This document shows, piece by piece, positions 28,639-64,000 of a stretch of 64,000 bases of DNA; position 1 is the first letter of the stretch, and every line of letters begins with the position of its first letter. This DNA is from Myxocyprinus asiaticus (lineage: Eukaryota; Chordata; Actinopteri; Cypriniformes; Catostomidae). The notes beneath the pieces were generated by a model. It did not search any database. It saw only the letters and a program-made list of their open reading frames with translations, and had not been told where the DNA came from. Where the stretch lies: assembly GCF_019703515.2 (NCBI RefSeq), contig NC_059347.1:19428001-19492000 (forward strand), written 5' to 3'. Position numbers and translations under genes: made by a program.

Positions 28639-30122
28639 GTGCTGGTCATATAATTAGAATATCATCAAAAAGTTGATTTATTTCACTAATTCCATTCAAA
28701 AAGTGAAACTTGTATATTATATTCATTCATTACACACAGACTGATATATTTCAAATGTTTATTTCTTTTAATTTTGATGATTATAACTGACAACTAAGGA
28801 AAATCCCAAATTCAGTATCTCAGAAAATTAGAATATTGTGAAAAGGTTCAATATTGAAGACACCTTGTGCCACACTCTAATCAGCTAATTAACTCAAAAC
28901 ACCTGCAAAGGCCTTTAAATGGTCTCTCAGTCTAGTTCTGTACGCTACACAATCATGGGGAAGACTGCTGACTTGACAGTTGTCCAAAAGATGACCATTG
29001 ACACGTTGCACAAGGAGGGCAAGACACAAAAGGTCATTGCAAAAGAGGCTGGCTGTTCACAGAGCTCTGTGTCCAAGCACATTAATAGAGAGGCGAAGGG
29101 AAGGAAAAGATGTGGTAGAAAAAAGTGTACAAGCAATAGGGATAACTGCACCCTGGAGAGGATTGTGAAACAAAACCCATTCAAAAATGTGGGGGAGATT
29201 CACAAAGAGTGGACTGCAGCTGGAGTCAGTGCTTCAAGAACCACTACGCACAGACGTGTGCAAGACATGGGTTTCAGCTGTCGCATTCCTTGCGTCAAGC
29301 CACTCTTGAACAACAGACAGCGTCTGAAGCGTCTCGCCTGGGCTAAAGACAAAAAGGACTGGACTGCTGCGGAGTGGTCCAAAGTTATGTCTGGAGGAAG
29401 AGAGGAGAGGCACACAAACCATGTTGCTTGAGGTCCAGTGTAAAGTTTCCACAGTCAGTGATGGTTTGGGGTGCCATGTCATCTGCTGGTGTTGGTCCAC
29501 TGTGTTTTCTGAGGTCCAAGGTAAACGCAGCCCTATACCAGGAAGTTTTAGAGCACTTCATGCTTCCTGCTGCTGACCAACTTTATGGAGATGCAGATTT
29601 CATCTTCCAACAGGACTTGGCACCTGCACACAGTGCCAAAGCAACCAGAAAATCTATGGGGTATTGTGAAGAGGAAGATGCGATATGCCAGACCCAACAA
29701 TGCAGAAGAGCTGAAGGCCACTATCAGAGCAACCTGGGCTCTCATAACACCTGAGCAGTGCCACAGACTGATCGACTCCATGCCACGCCGCATTGCTGCA
29801 GTAATTCAGGCAAAAGGAGCCCCAACTAAGTATTGAGTGCTGTACATGCTCATACTTTTCATGTTCATACTATTCAGTTGGCCAAGATTTCTAAAAATCC
29901 TTTCTTTGTATTGGTCTTAAGTAATATTCTAATTTTCTGAGATACTGAATTTGGGATTTTCCTTAGTTGTCAGTTATAATCATCAAAATTAAAAGAAATA
30001 AACATCTGAAATGTATCAGTCTGTGTAATGAATGAATATAATATACAAGTTTCACTTTTTGAATGGAATTGGTGAAATAAATAAACTTTTTGATGATATT
30101 CTAATTATATGACCAGCACCTG
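28636..30122 (+). mobile_element. Tc1-like transposon with about 200-base inverted repeats, internally deleted
   Basis: Left end 'caggtgctggtcatataatt' and right end 'aattatatgaccagcacctg' are matched over about 200 bases. The plus-strand transposase begins MGKTADLTVVQKMTIDTLHK (28,955) with an HTH (KVIAKEAGCSQSSVSKHINR). It loses the SDESKF block with the first catalytic Asp near 29,390, shifts frame, keeps FIFQQDLAPAHSAKATRK, lacks the DLNPIE block, and ends KAKGAPTKY stop at 29,836. It cannot be active. It sits inside the wdr5 pseudogene, next to a (TA)n tract. Confidence 0.9.
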
Positions 30123-30893
30123 TGTGTGTATGTGTATATATAAGCCAATGTGATAAAGACTACATAGTTTTTTTTTTTTTTTTTTTTTTAGCCACAAATT
30201 TAGAATATTGTGGTACCAGAAGGTCAGATGGTGTGTGTTTGGATGAATGCATGTGCATAGGATGTACATAATTTGGATAAATGTAATGCCTCTCTTAATG
30301 TAAGGAGTGTATATTAATGAAACACTGATCAGTGCTTCATTTTCAGAAGATGACAACCCTCCTGTCTCATTTGTGAAATTTTTCTCCAAATGGCAAATAC
30401 ATTCTAGCTGCAGCACTGGACAAGTAAGTGAATCCTTAGTAGATTATTATATTTTTCCATTCAATACTCAGTTTTTCAAACAACATAGCAATAAAACTGT
30501 CAAAAGTGTTATCAATAATTAAACAATTATTGTTCTCTCACAGTACCTTTAGAGCTTTGGGACTACAGCAAAGGTCAGTAATGTCAGTTGCTTATGGTCA
30601 ACATTTTGCCATGGAATTTTCTTCTGAATGAATTATAAAATGTAATTTTTTTTTACTGATATATTGCATTTATTTATCAGTGTCTTAAAACATATACTGG
30701 ACTTAAGTATGAGAAGTATTGCATGTTTTGCCACTTTTTCTGTGACTGTTGGAAAGGTACATTCTATGTAACGACTTCACCTGCATTTAATACCAGTTTC
30801 TGTTTTTCTACAAGTTCCTTGTTTTTGTGTAACTTGAATCTGTTTTGCTCTCATTCAGTGGATTGTCTCAGGCTCTGAAGATAGCATGGTGTA

Positions 30894-31374
30894 CAGTACT
30901 ATGCTAAAGTTTTAGGCACTTGTGAAAAATCTTGCATAGTGAGGATGTCTTCAAAAATAATGACATAAATAGTTTTCATTTATCACTTAATGTCATACGA
31001 AGTCCAGTAAACATAAAAAAGCTAAATCAATATTCGGTGTGACCACCTTTGCCTTTAAAACAGCACCAATTCTCCTAGGTACACCTGGACACAGTTTTTC
31101 TTGGTTGTTAGCAGATATGTTCCAAGCTTCTTGGAGAATTCACCACAGTTCTTCTATATATTTAGGCTGTCTCCATTGCTTTGTGGGGGCAATGCCATCT
31201 CTTGCAGGGCTCCCTGTTCTTCTGTTCTAATCTTTTCTATTTGCAAAAGTAATGTTTGGGAGTTTCACATTTATATTTCCTATTGACATACTAAAGCTGA
31301 AGATATAAATAATAATCTTAAGACAAATGCTTTTGTGAAACATCTTATGTGCCTAAAACTTTGGCACAGTACTG
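30894..31374. mobile_element. 481-bp Tc1/mariner-type deletion derivative inserted in a wdr5 exon
   Basis: Ends 'cagtactatgctaaagtttt' and 'aaaactttggcacagtactg' are inverted repeats, flanked by TA at 30,892-30,893 and 31,375-31,376. Removing the element and one TA restores the conserved WDR5 reading around MVYIWNLQIKEIVQKL, so the insertion point and target duplication are exact. The interior keeps transposase-like scraps in the reverse sense ('ggtgtgaccacctttgcctt'). Confidence 0.85.
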
Positions 31375-31532
31375 TATATCTGGAACTTGCAGATCAAAGA
31401 AATTGTGCAGAAGTTACACGGCCAAACAGGTACAATTTGACATTAGAAACACCTCCCAGACCTAAACAATCTGCAGTCTTTTACTTTAATTTGGTTAACA
31501 TAATAAACCATTGTAAAATATATATACACATA

Positions 31533-33275
<1,743 letters not shown>

Positions 33276-34995
33276 TAAGTTTCAAAGCATTACTTCAAAA
33301 ACTTTTGTGGAAGACTTCAGATGCCAACAGTGTTTCTTTTACCACACTTTAGATAGCACATAGTGAAGGCTCTGGTTATCTGAGAGATGGGCAGGTCCTA
33401 TCTTCTCAGAACAGTTACAGTCTCACATATCTGAGCCTTTCTCTACTTAATGTACTTTTACTGGATAGACCTACTGTAATCTTTTCAGTTTACTTTATTA
33501 CTGAAGAGCAAATCTTGTGTTTTCTTGTTTTGGGTGAGGATGGATGTACTTATGGTAGACATACCAAAAATGAATTACTGTAAGATTTATTATTTTTATT
33601 TTATTTATTTTTTTCAGCAAGAAAATGTTTTAAACTTTTGTTTATAAGAGTTTTGCAATTATTCATTGTTTAAGCAAACTAGCAATGTTTCTAGAAACCT
33701 TTAACTGTTTCTAAACATTATTTTCCAATATTTCAGATTTGATATAAAGGTAGAAATTTGTCTTCAGTTTCAAGGTTTGACTTTGATGGATTGGAGAATT
33801 AGGCAAATCTCCATAAAATTCATAAAACTAAAAATGTTTTTTTCCTTTGTAATTTATTCATTTTCTGCTCCTTAGACCCTGTGGAATTTACCTTTAACAA
33901 GATTTGCTGTGCTTTGTGAGAAACTATAAAGCACATTTAATTTGAACACTTTTTATGTTCATTTATGGATTGTTCTCATGATTTCTAAAGAAAACATCTC
34001 AGTCATTTTTAGAGTCTGAAATTTAATAGTACTTTGAACAAAATACATTTTGCAATAGGACAATACATCCACCCTCAGTCTTTTTTGGGGGAAAAAAGAG
34101 CCATCCTTAGCTCTCAGGTAATAGCAGAGGAACGGAGAAGAATTTGTATGTAAACCTTCCCTCACTCCAGGTTTGAGGGCATGGCACCACTTAAAAATTA
34201 AAATTTACACCAACAATGAATTTCAACAACATAGAATTTCAAAACTAACTAAATAGTGATATAGCGATAATTACACTTTGTACAAAAATAGATAATTCTC
34301 TTAAAATGGATCTCTTTGATGTTTTGCTGATATATTCCCGTGATGAACTGGTGTCTCACAGGAAAATATTGCAGACTGGTAAAGGATTTAGCGAAAATGA
34401 TGTCTGACAGCAGCACATCATGATTGTGGCAATATCCAAAAAAGATGTGCCTGGCTCCTGATGGTCTAAACCCTGTTTGACTATTCCACACGATGCTCCT
34501 CCAAACCTAAGACTGCATTACACTGTGTCTGTTTTTGTTTCTTGTTTCCCTCAGCAAGGGATTTTTTTATTTTTTATTTATTTATTTTTTTGCACATTCT
34601 AAACATGCTGGTGTTGGAGTAATGCAAAACCCACATATAAAATTTTAAAGAGGATAGACCAAGTCCACTGATCTTCCCTGAATTTCTCCCTGGTCAAATC
34701 ATAAGAACATATGACCACTGATAAGGTTAGGTCCTGTTTAACAATCATATAAATAGTACATGCTGCTTGTACGCATTTTGTACTAAATGCTCTTTTGTCA
34801 TTATGTTGTGAGGCCCAACACATAAAGTATAGACTATTGCCAGAATGTTTAGTCTAAATAAATCAGTATATATCAGTAATAATTCTTGTTGCACTTTAAT
34901 CTGTTTTGAATACTATTCTGATGCTAGTGAAACTTTGTAATATGGCACTTTTCGTACCACTGTCTCCTTAAGATGATTCGCTCATGTTTTCCTCT

Positions 34996-35054
34996 TTGTA
35001 AGTCGCTTTGGATAAAAGCGTCTGCCAAATGAATAAATGTAAATGTAAATGTAG
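34996..35054 (+). repeat. L2/SINE-type 3' tail with (AAATGT)n end
   Basis: 'gtaagtcgctttggataaaa' followed by 'gcgtctgccaaatgaataaa' and an 'aaatgtaaatgta' end, the signature 3' tail of teleost L2-clade LINEs and their SINEs. No LINE coding region is attached. Confidence 0.7.
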
Positions 35055-35059
35055 TAAAA

Positions 35060-35424
35060 ATTCCTAAAAGGGATACTTTAGCAAAATGTGAAAATTAATT
35101 CCTCATTTACTCACTTTCATGTCGTACCAAACACTATGACTTTCCTCCGACTTAAAGTTTGGTTTGTTCCTCATATGACTTCAGAAAACTCCGAATATAG
35201 TGCACAAGTAGAATAAATCTATTTATTACACTTTTTATAGTGCTTTTGCAACTTTTCCATAATTTTTTTTAAAAGCTTCAGTTTCTATTAATTGTAATTG
35301 CATGTAAAACAAAACAACCAGTACATTCTTCAGAAAGTCTCTTTATATGCTCCCCGGAAGAAAGAAAGTCATAGGGGTTTGGAATAACATGAGGGTTTTT
35401 GGCAAACTTTTCCTTTTAATGTCC
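35060..35424. mobile_element. TTAA-type MITE, diverged
   Basis: 'aaagggatactttagcaaaa...cctcatttactcactttcat' at the left and '...aacatgagggtttttggcaaacttttccttttaa' at the right resemble the ends of the other TTAA-type copies but are more decayed. Confidence 0.5.
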
Positions 35425-36946
35425 ACTAAACAGGTTAGATACTTTCCAAACTGCAATAATAATTAATTCTAATAAAAGTAACTGTCATCACTTTCATCAT
35501 GAAAACACTGGTTCAGATTGGCTCAATCTGCAATTGAGGTTTGAGCAGTGGCATTGTGAAATCTGTCTCACCATTTGATGTTATTTCCTTGTTATGACAC
35601 AGATGAGAGACACTGCAAACTTTAAGCAAAAAATACAATAAAAATGCATATTTTCATTTGCATAAACCTGAGGCTTAAGAATGTTTTGCAAACATTGAAA
35701 AATAACCAATGTAATTATGAATTCCCAACACTTAAAACTGTAGAAATGTCTATGTAGACGTCTCTAAGTCATATAGCAAATTAGCACAGCTGCAATGTCA
35801 CAACTCTTCCAATAGGGGGCAGACATAGCACTTCTCAAACCTTGTGATTCCCTGAGGCCAGACTATCATCTGGATTCCTTTAACTAGTTGCATATTTTCA
35901 AATCAGTAACACCCAATTGCTGGGAATTATCAGATGATTTATAAACATTATTGAAAATCTTTGGAAATACTTAATACATATTTATGCTGAATTATAGAGG
36001 CAAAACATTATGCAAATCTTCAACATTTTTTTTTTTTTTTTTTACAGAATTCTTATAATGAATCGTATTTTCATCCAATGTGAGTTCGGCCAGGAGCACA
36101 CCTGCTTTTCATTGTTTTTAGAGCATTCTGTGATTCATATATCTCTTCCGAAAAGAAAAGGACTTCAAACTGAAACCAAACAGCTGCTTCTTTCTCACGA
36201 ATACATACTTATAGTAAACTGATATATGTCAAAAAAAAAAAAAAAGTAAGTGCCTGGAAAACAATGTTATTATGTTGCTGGATCTTTTTACATCAACAAA
36301 CTCTGGATACTGAAATCAAGTCCGTGACTAAAAAATGCACACTGTTAACACTGATCGCTATAGTCTTAAGCAAGAGGTTCCAATGGCAGATACACATGGA
36401 CAGTGATATAACTGTTAAGGACAGTTGTATGAAGAAGTGCAGCTGAGGTATTAAGGAATTTGTATCCTCACATGAAAATTGAAAATTCACAGCAATGATT
36501 TTAGAGATGAGGTGGTTTGGCTGTATATGGGTTGAACTCAATGCAATGCAGATTTAGACCTCTGTGAGGCAGAATAAATGAGACACAATTAGATCTTTGA
36601 GTTATTTTCAGCAGAAATTTCCATAGAACTTGGTGAGATCTCTCAAACCAGGAAAAAAAATTCCATCCTGTTTGTATGGCATTCCGTAATGAAAGGTTGC
36701 ACAGCATTTTGCTGATTACGCAATGCTTCTGATTAAACGCCAGGGTAGAATTACTTGCAGTTCAATCCTCTCTTGGACAGCAGTGTGAGATGTTTATCAG
36801 TCTGGACAAAGCAGTCTCTATTGAGATGTGTCCTGTGCTGGCCTCTTGTAGTGTTCTGTACAGAAAACAGGACCCTCTTCCATTGCTTTACAGAGGCATT
36901 TAGTGAAATGCTGTTAGACGGGCAGAGATGACCAGAATCCATTCCC

Positions 36947-59349
<22,403 letters not shown>

Positions 59350-60889
59350 CTAAAGAACAAATGCAGAAATCAAAGCATTCAGAAGCAGCAAATTAAATCA
59401 AATCATTTCACAGTGGCAGACAGCAGTTTCCTCTTATTGTCACCTTCCTATTTTCCACCTAAGCTACCACTCAAGTGTTTGAATACCTTTTGATCTAAAA
59501 TGTTTAAAATGCTTGAAATAATTTTTGAAGACATATAAAATTTGTGCCTATACATAAGAATTACAAAAATGTAATTAATTTACAATAAATGGATGAGTTT
59601 ATCCAGATAGTGAAGAAAAAGTAGCCAATAAGTGGCTAGCATACACTGGAACACCTTCTATAATGTAAAAAAAAAAAAAAAGCATCCCAGGTGAATACAT
59701 CATGAAGCTAGTTGAGAGAATGTGCACAGCTGGTATCTAGCCAAAGAGAAAAAGTGGCTACTTTGAAGAAAGTACAATATAAGATTGTTTTGGTCACTAC
59801 ATAATTCCAAAATTCCCATAATTACTATTTGAGTTATTTTATATTTTTCATAACCATGTCTCTAAACTTTTGACTGGTAGTGTATAAACAAGCAAACACA
59901 TTCTAATGCCACTCCAAGAATCATACATGATGTGAACACACGGGATTCCTTGTGTCTGGCATTTGCATATAATTCACATTAAAACTGCTGCTGGAACAGA
60001 ATCAGTCACATGTGGCATTTATTGTTAACCACCCATAACTCAAGTCACGCAAAGTGCAATGATGGATGAGGGGACCTGGGAAAGAGACGACAGACACACC
60101 TACAGGAAACATTAAGTAAAAAGGAAAGCTTGCTCCATGCTTCTTTGTTAAGTCTCAAGACATGGATATGTGAAACAGGTCTCCTTCCTCAGTATTGGAG
60201 AGAGCAAATGATTCATGCAAAATAATTTCTATCCAAACAACAATGATGATTGTTTTGGTGGAGAAAAACAAAAGGGAAAACATGCATGACATATCAGTCA
60301 GATATTCAAAAAGCAAACAGTGTTGAAATGTTTTAATATTTCAAGACATACATCCTGACTGTTTTGCTGTATGGTGAATTAGAGGCTATTGTGTTCATTT
60401 AACAAAAACCTTCTTCCAGCATTTCCCCACCTTAAATTGTGTCAACGTTATTTTGTTCGCAATCTAACAGCATATTTTACTTATGACAAATGGTTCTGGG
60501 TTATGACACATGCCCCCACACACCTGTGGACAGGTCTATAGAGTAGATGTGACATCAAAAAAATCATACCAACTCTTAAAGGAATAGTTTACCCAAAAAT
60601 GATCATTTATTCACCCACATCTCATATACTGTAAAAAGGGGTGACTTTTAAATGTTACCTTAAAGAGCTACTGTATTTCTACCTTATCTAACTATTAAAA
60701 TTCGTTTTATTGTTGTAAATGTATTCAGGTTGATTCATGCATGTTAAATAATAGTTTTTGATTTGACTCAAACCAGTTCATTTAAATGTTACCACATGAA
60801 GCAAATTTTTTAGGCTTAACATTTTTTTCAGTGTGTGGCAGACGAGTCATTTGGACCGCATGTATAATGCTGTATATATACTGTATATA
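59350..60889. other. rxra intron, part holding only repeats
   Basis: The exons upstream of 59,349 (A/B domain) were looked for and not found. It holds the MITE at 59,467-59,883, a TTAA-type MITE scrap near 60,577-60,620, and otherwise AT-rich sequence. Confidence 0.45.
59467..59883. mobile_element. Tc1-related MITE, relative of 62,618-63,149
   Basis: Ends 'ccactcaagtgtttgaatacc' and '...ctctaaacttttgactggtag-tg', bordered by TA. The interior block 'agccaataagtggctagcat' and 'gcatcccaggtgaatacatc' matches the copy at 62,618-63,149. Confidence 0.65.
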
Positions 60890-61305
60890 CATTCACCGGT
60901 CACTTTATTAGGTACACCTGTACATCCACTTATTCATGCAATTATATAATCAGCCAATCGTGTGGCAGCAGTGTAATGTATAAAATCATGCAGATACGGG
61001 TCAGGAGCTTCAGTTAATGTTCACATCAACCATCAGAATGGGGAAATAATGTGATCTCAATGATTTGGACTGTGGCATGATTGTTGGTGCCAGATGGGCT
61101 GGTTTGAGTATTTCTGTAACGGCTGATCTCCTGGGATTTTCATGCACAACAGTCTCTAGAATTTACTCAGAATGATGTCAAAAACAAAAAAACATCCAGT
61201 GAGTGGCAGTTCTGTGGACGGAAATGCCTTGTTAATGACAGAGGTCAGAGGAGAATGGCCAGACTGGTCTAAGCTGAAAGGAAGGTGACAGTAACCCAAA
61301 TATAT
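60890..61305 (+). mobile_element. Tc1-like transposon, 5' fragment
   Basis: 'cattcaccggtcactttatt' then 'aggtacacctgtaca' is the terminus of a widespread fish Tc1 family. The downstream sequence encodes decayed N-terminal transposase, including the 'ggtgccagatgggctggttt' and 'ctcctgggattttcatgcac' blocks. Everything beyond about 61,305 is missing. Confidence 0.75.
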
Positions 61306-61326
61306 ATAGTATATACAGTAAATATA

Positions 61327-62524
61327 CACTGGTGGCCAAAAGTTTAGAATAATGTACAGGTTTTGGAAGGAAATCGGTACTTTAATTCACCAAAGTGGCA
61401 TTCAACTGGTCACAAAGTATAGTCAGGACATTACTGATGTAAAAAACAGCACCATCACTATTTGAAAAAAGTCATTTTAGATCAAATCTAGACAGGCCCC
61501 ATTTCCAGCAGCCATCACTTCAAAACCTTATCCTTGTGTAATCATGCTAAATTGCCATTATATCAAACACTGCTGAAAGCTATTTGGTTCGTTCAATGAA
61601 GCTTAACATTTTCTTTGTGTTTGTTTTTGAGTTGCCATAGTATGCAATAGACTGGCATGTCTTAAGGTCAATATTAGGTCAAAAATGGCAAAAAAGAAAC
61701 AGCTTTCTCTAGAAACTCGTCAGTCAATCATTGTTTTGAGGAATGAAGGCTATACAATGCTTGAAATGGCCAAAAACTGAAGATTTCATACAAAGGTGTA
61801 CACTACAGTCTTCAAAGACAAAGGACAACTGGCTCTAACAAGGACAGAAAGAGATGTGGAAGGCCAGATGTACAACTAAACAAGAGGATAAGTACATCAG
61901 AGTCTCTAGTTTGAGAAATAGACACCTCACATGTCCTCAGCTGACAGCTTCATTGAATTCTACCCGCTCAACACCAGTTTCATGTACAACAGTAAAAGAG
62001 GAGACACAGGGGTGCAGGCCTTATGGGAAGAATTGCAAAGATAAAGACACTTTTGAAACAGAAAATCAAAAAGAAAAGGTTAGAGTGGGCAAAGAAACAC
62101 AGACATTGGACAACAGATAATTGGAAAAGAGTGTTATGGATCTTAACCCCATTGAGCTTTTGTGGGATCAGCTAGACTGTAAGGTGCGCGAGAAGTGCCC
62201 GACAAGACAGTCACATCTATGGCAAGTGCTACAGGAAGCGTGGGGTGAAATGTCACCTGAGTATCTGGACAAACTGACAGCTAGAATAACAAGGATCTGC
62301 TAAGCTGTCATTGCTGAACATGGAGGATTTTTTGATGAGAACTCTTTGAAGTAGTTTAAGAAGTTCTGAACATTTTTTTTCAAATTGTAATAGTCAATTT
62401 TCACGTTATTAATGTCCTGACTATACATTGTGATCAACTGAATGCCACTTTGGTGAATAAATGTACCAATTTCTTTCCATAAGAGCAAAATCTGTACATT
62501 ATTCAAAATGTTTAGCTGCCAGTG
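61327..62524 (+). mobile_element. Tc1-like transposon, decayed, both ends present
   Basis: Left 'cactggtggccaaaagttta' and right 'gtttagctgccagtg' are imperfect inverted repeats bordered by TA. The transposase start MAKKKQLSLETRQSIIVLRN at about 61,686 meets a stop after EMAKN. Later scraps include the DLNPIELLWDQLD block at about 62,140-62,175. Most of the catalytic core is deleted. 1,198 bp. Confidence 0.8.
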
Positions 62525-62528
62525 TATA

Positions 62529-62545
<17 letters not shown>

Positions 62546-62612
<67 letters not shown>
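62546..62612. repeat. (TA)n microsatellite between two Tc1-type elements
   Basis: More than 30 TA units, lying between the element ending at 62,524 and the MITE starting at 62,618. Confidence 0.95.
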
Positions 62613-62617
<5 letters not shown>

Positions 62618-63149
62618 CACTGCTGTTCAAAAGTTTACAGTCACTTGCCTGAAATGTTTCTCATGATCTTAAAAACCTTTTGATCTGAAGGAGTATTCTT
62701 AAATGAGTTTTGTAGACAAAAATATAATTGTGCCAACATATTAATTGATTTCATTACAAAACTAAAATTGCATTTAAAAAAAAAGTTTTCTGAAATGGAT
62801 GACTTTGACCGAATAATAAAGAAAAGCAGCCAATAAGTGCCAGGCATAGATGGGAACTCCTTCAATACTGTTTAAAAAGCATCCCAGGGTGATACCTCAA
62901 GAAGTTGGTTGAGAAAATGTCAAGAGTAAATTTCTGCAAATTCTAGGCAAAGGGTGACTACTTTGAAGATGCTAAAATATAACAGTTTTGATTTATTTTG
63001 GATTTTTATAGTCACAACATAATTCCCATAGTTCCATTTATGTTATTCCATAGTTTTGATGACTTTACTATTATTCTAAAATGTAAAATAAATAAATAAA
63101 TAAATAAATAAAGAATAAGTAAGTGACCCTAATCTTTTGACCGGTAGTG
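62618..63149. mobile_element. Tc1-related MITE
   Basis: 'cactgctgttcaaaagttta' and '...aatcttttgaccggtagtg' are inverted ends with TA on both sides. It includes an (AAAT)n run near 63,086-63,112. No transposase sequence. Confidence 0.7.
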
Positions 63150-63829
63150 TATGTGTGTGTGCGTGTGTGTGTATTAAAAGTCTAAATCTGTTTTGATCTA
63201 TTCTTTAAAATTAGATTTTTTTTCTTTTTGGAATCAAAACTTTTTTCCCCTTTAAAATCCTCCTTAAACAGAAACATAAACAGAAATCAGCCATATACTG
63301 TTAGCTGGTGATGTTTGACTTTGGATCATGAGCAAGCAGAGGAAAGACTCTCTCCAGCATTTAATTATGACAATAATGATGATGATGATAACATGTGATC
63401 TACCAATTGAATACAGTCTGAAGTTAATTAATAGTGCAAATTACAATTGCCTATACACATTAACTGCAATACATGGCAGAATTACACTTTGCAGTGTTTT
63501 TAAATCTGAGGTATATCCTGTCAGATTTAGTTGAATGTTAACCAAGACATACTGTAATTCAGTGCATCTGTTCTGATTATATCTGCTTTATGAGAAATGT
63601 TCTTTTTCTGTAGCAGACAGAGAACTCACCAAATTTCTTTAAAAATGTATGTAGTTGTTCTACATTAACAGCTCATTTTCTGTTTTCTTGGTAGGGTGCA
63701 GTGTACGTTTCTTTTCCTTAGATATAATAACAGCTACAACAGTACTCATAATATTACTCAAACATGTTCTGTTTGCATTCAAGGCATAATTTAAAGTCAT
63801 ATTGATTTGATCTTGACTTGATTTGCATA

Positions 63830-63980
63830 TGTACCCTTGTGGTAATCCAAAAGTAATGAAAAATAATCTGATTAAATTTCTTTCATATTGCTGTAATTGC
63901 ATTACGTTAATGATTACATTGTAAAGTTATCAGTAATCTGTAACAGATTACATTAAAAAGTAACCCTCCTTACCCTATAT
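63830..63980. repeat. Fragment of a GTAAT/ATTAC-rich DNA repeat at the window edge
   Basis: 'attgcattacgttaatgatt...gtaatctgtaacagattaca' resembles the termini of the element at 37,311-38,709. It is cut by a TA tract at the window end. Confidence 0.45.
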
Positions 63981-64000
63981 AGACTATATATATATATATA

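Larger units (their letters stand above)
33279..36946. other. Spacer between wdr5 pseudogene and rxra; rxra 3'UTR side
   Basis: The two loci converge here. No coding exon was found. The right part should contain the rxra 3'UTR on the minus strand. Recognisable pieces are the L2/SINE tail at 34,996-35,054 and a diverged TTAA-type MITE at about 35,060-35,420. The remainder is AT-rich without visible structure. Confidence 0.45.

Noticed and set aside
28443..28676. Frame with an Ile-Tyr repeat
   Set aside because: It is the (TA)n tract. Similar false frames occur at 49,804 and 62,300.

Overview
The window is nuclear DNA of a bony fish, most likely a cyprinid. The reasons are spliced vertebrate genes with short conserved exons and GT/AG borders, many Tc1-like transposons with TA target sites and long terminal inverted repeats, tRNA-derived SINE pieces, TTAA-flanked MITEs, and many (CA)n/(TA)n microsatellites. 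The species cannot be fixed from the sequence alone.

Three recognisable loci lie in the order brd3 - wdr5 - rxra, the gene order of human 9q34. (1) brd3, minus strand: all 11 coding exons are intact between 5,551 and 22,395, and a 5'UTR exon ends at 22,523. It encodes a predicted 706-residue BET protein with two bromodomains, a basic stretch, an ET domain and a Ser-rich tail. (2) A divergent promoter-like region at about 23,280-23,960 with NRF1-like and YY1-like sites, followed on the plus strand by the decayed remains of wdr5 (24,822-33,278). These show missing exons, a nonsense codon, three +1 frameshifts, a lost splice acceptor and a 481-bp transposon inserted into an exon. (3) rxra, minus strand: the last eight coding exons (36,947-59,349) are intact and cover the end of the A/B domain, the DNA-binding domain, the hinge and the whole ligand-binding domain to the stop. 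The N-terminal exons are not seen and should lie beyond 64,000. At the left edge, 1,715-1,776 looks like the terminal coding exon of an unidentified plus-strand gene converging on brd3.

The rest is mostly mobile DNA in introns and spacers. Several Tc1-like elements with broken transposase genes were found: 7,723-9,195; about 9,481-11,050 (a rearranged cluster); 15,850-17,449; 28,636-30,122; 31,533-33,115; 45,337-46,924; 48,300-49,867; 60,890-61,305; and 61,327-62,524. There are also many MITEs, three SINE copies and microsatellites. The copy at 31,533-33,115 is the best preserved, its transposase broken by a single stop codon.

The most interesting points are the loss of one wdr5 copy between two intact chromatin/nuclear-receptor genes, the retained divergent promoter, and inverted transposon pairs in brd3 introns that could form RNA duplexes around exons 6-9. 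No prokaryotic-type system, CRISPR array or conventional RNA gene was seen.
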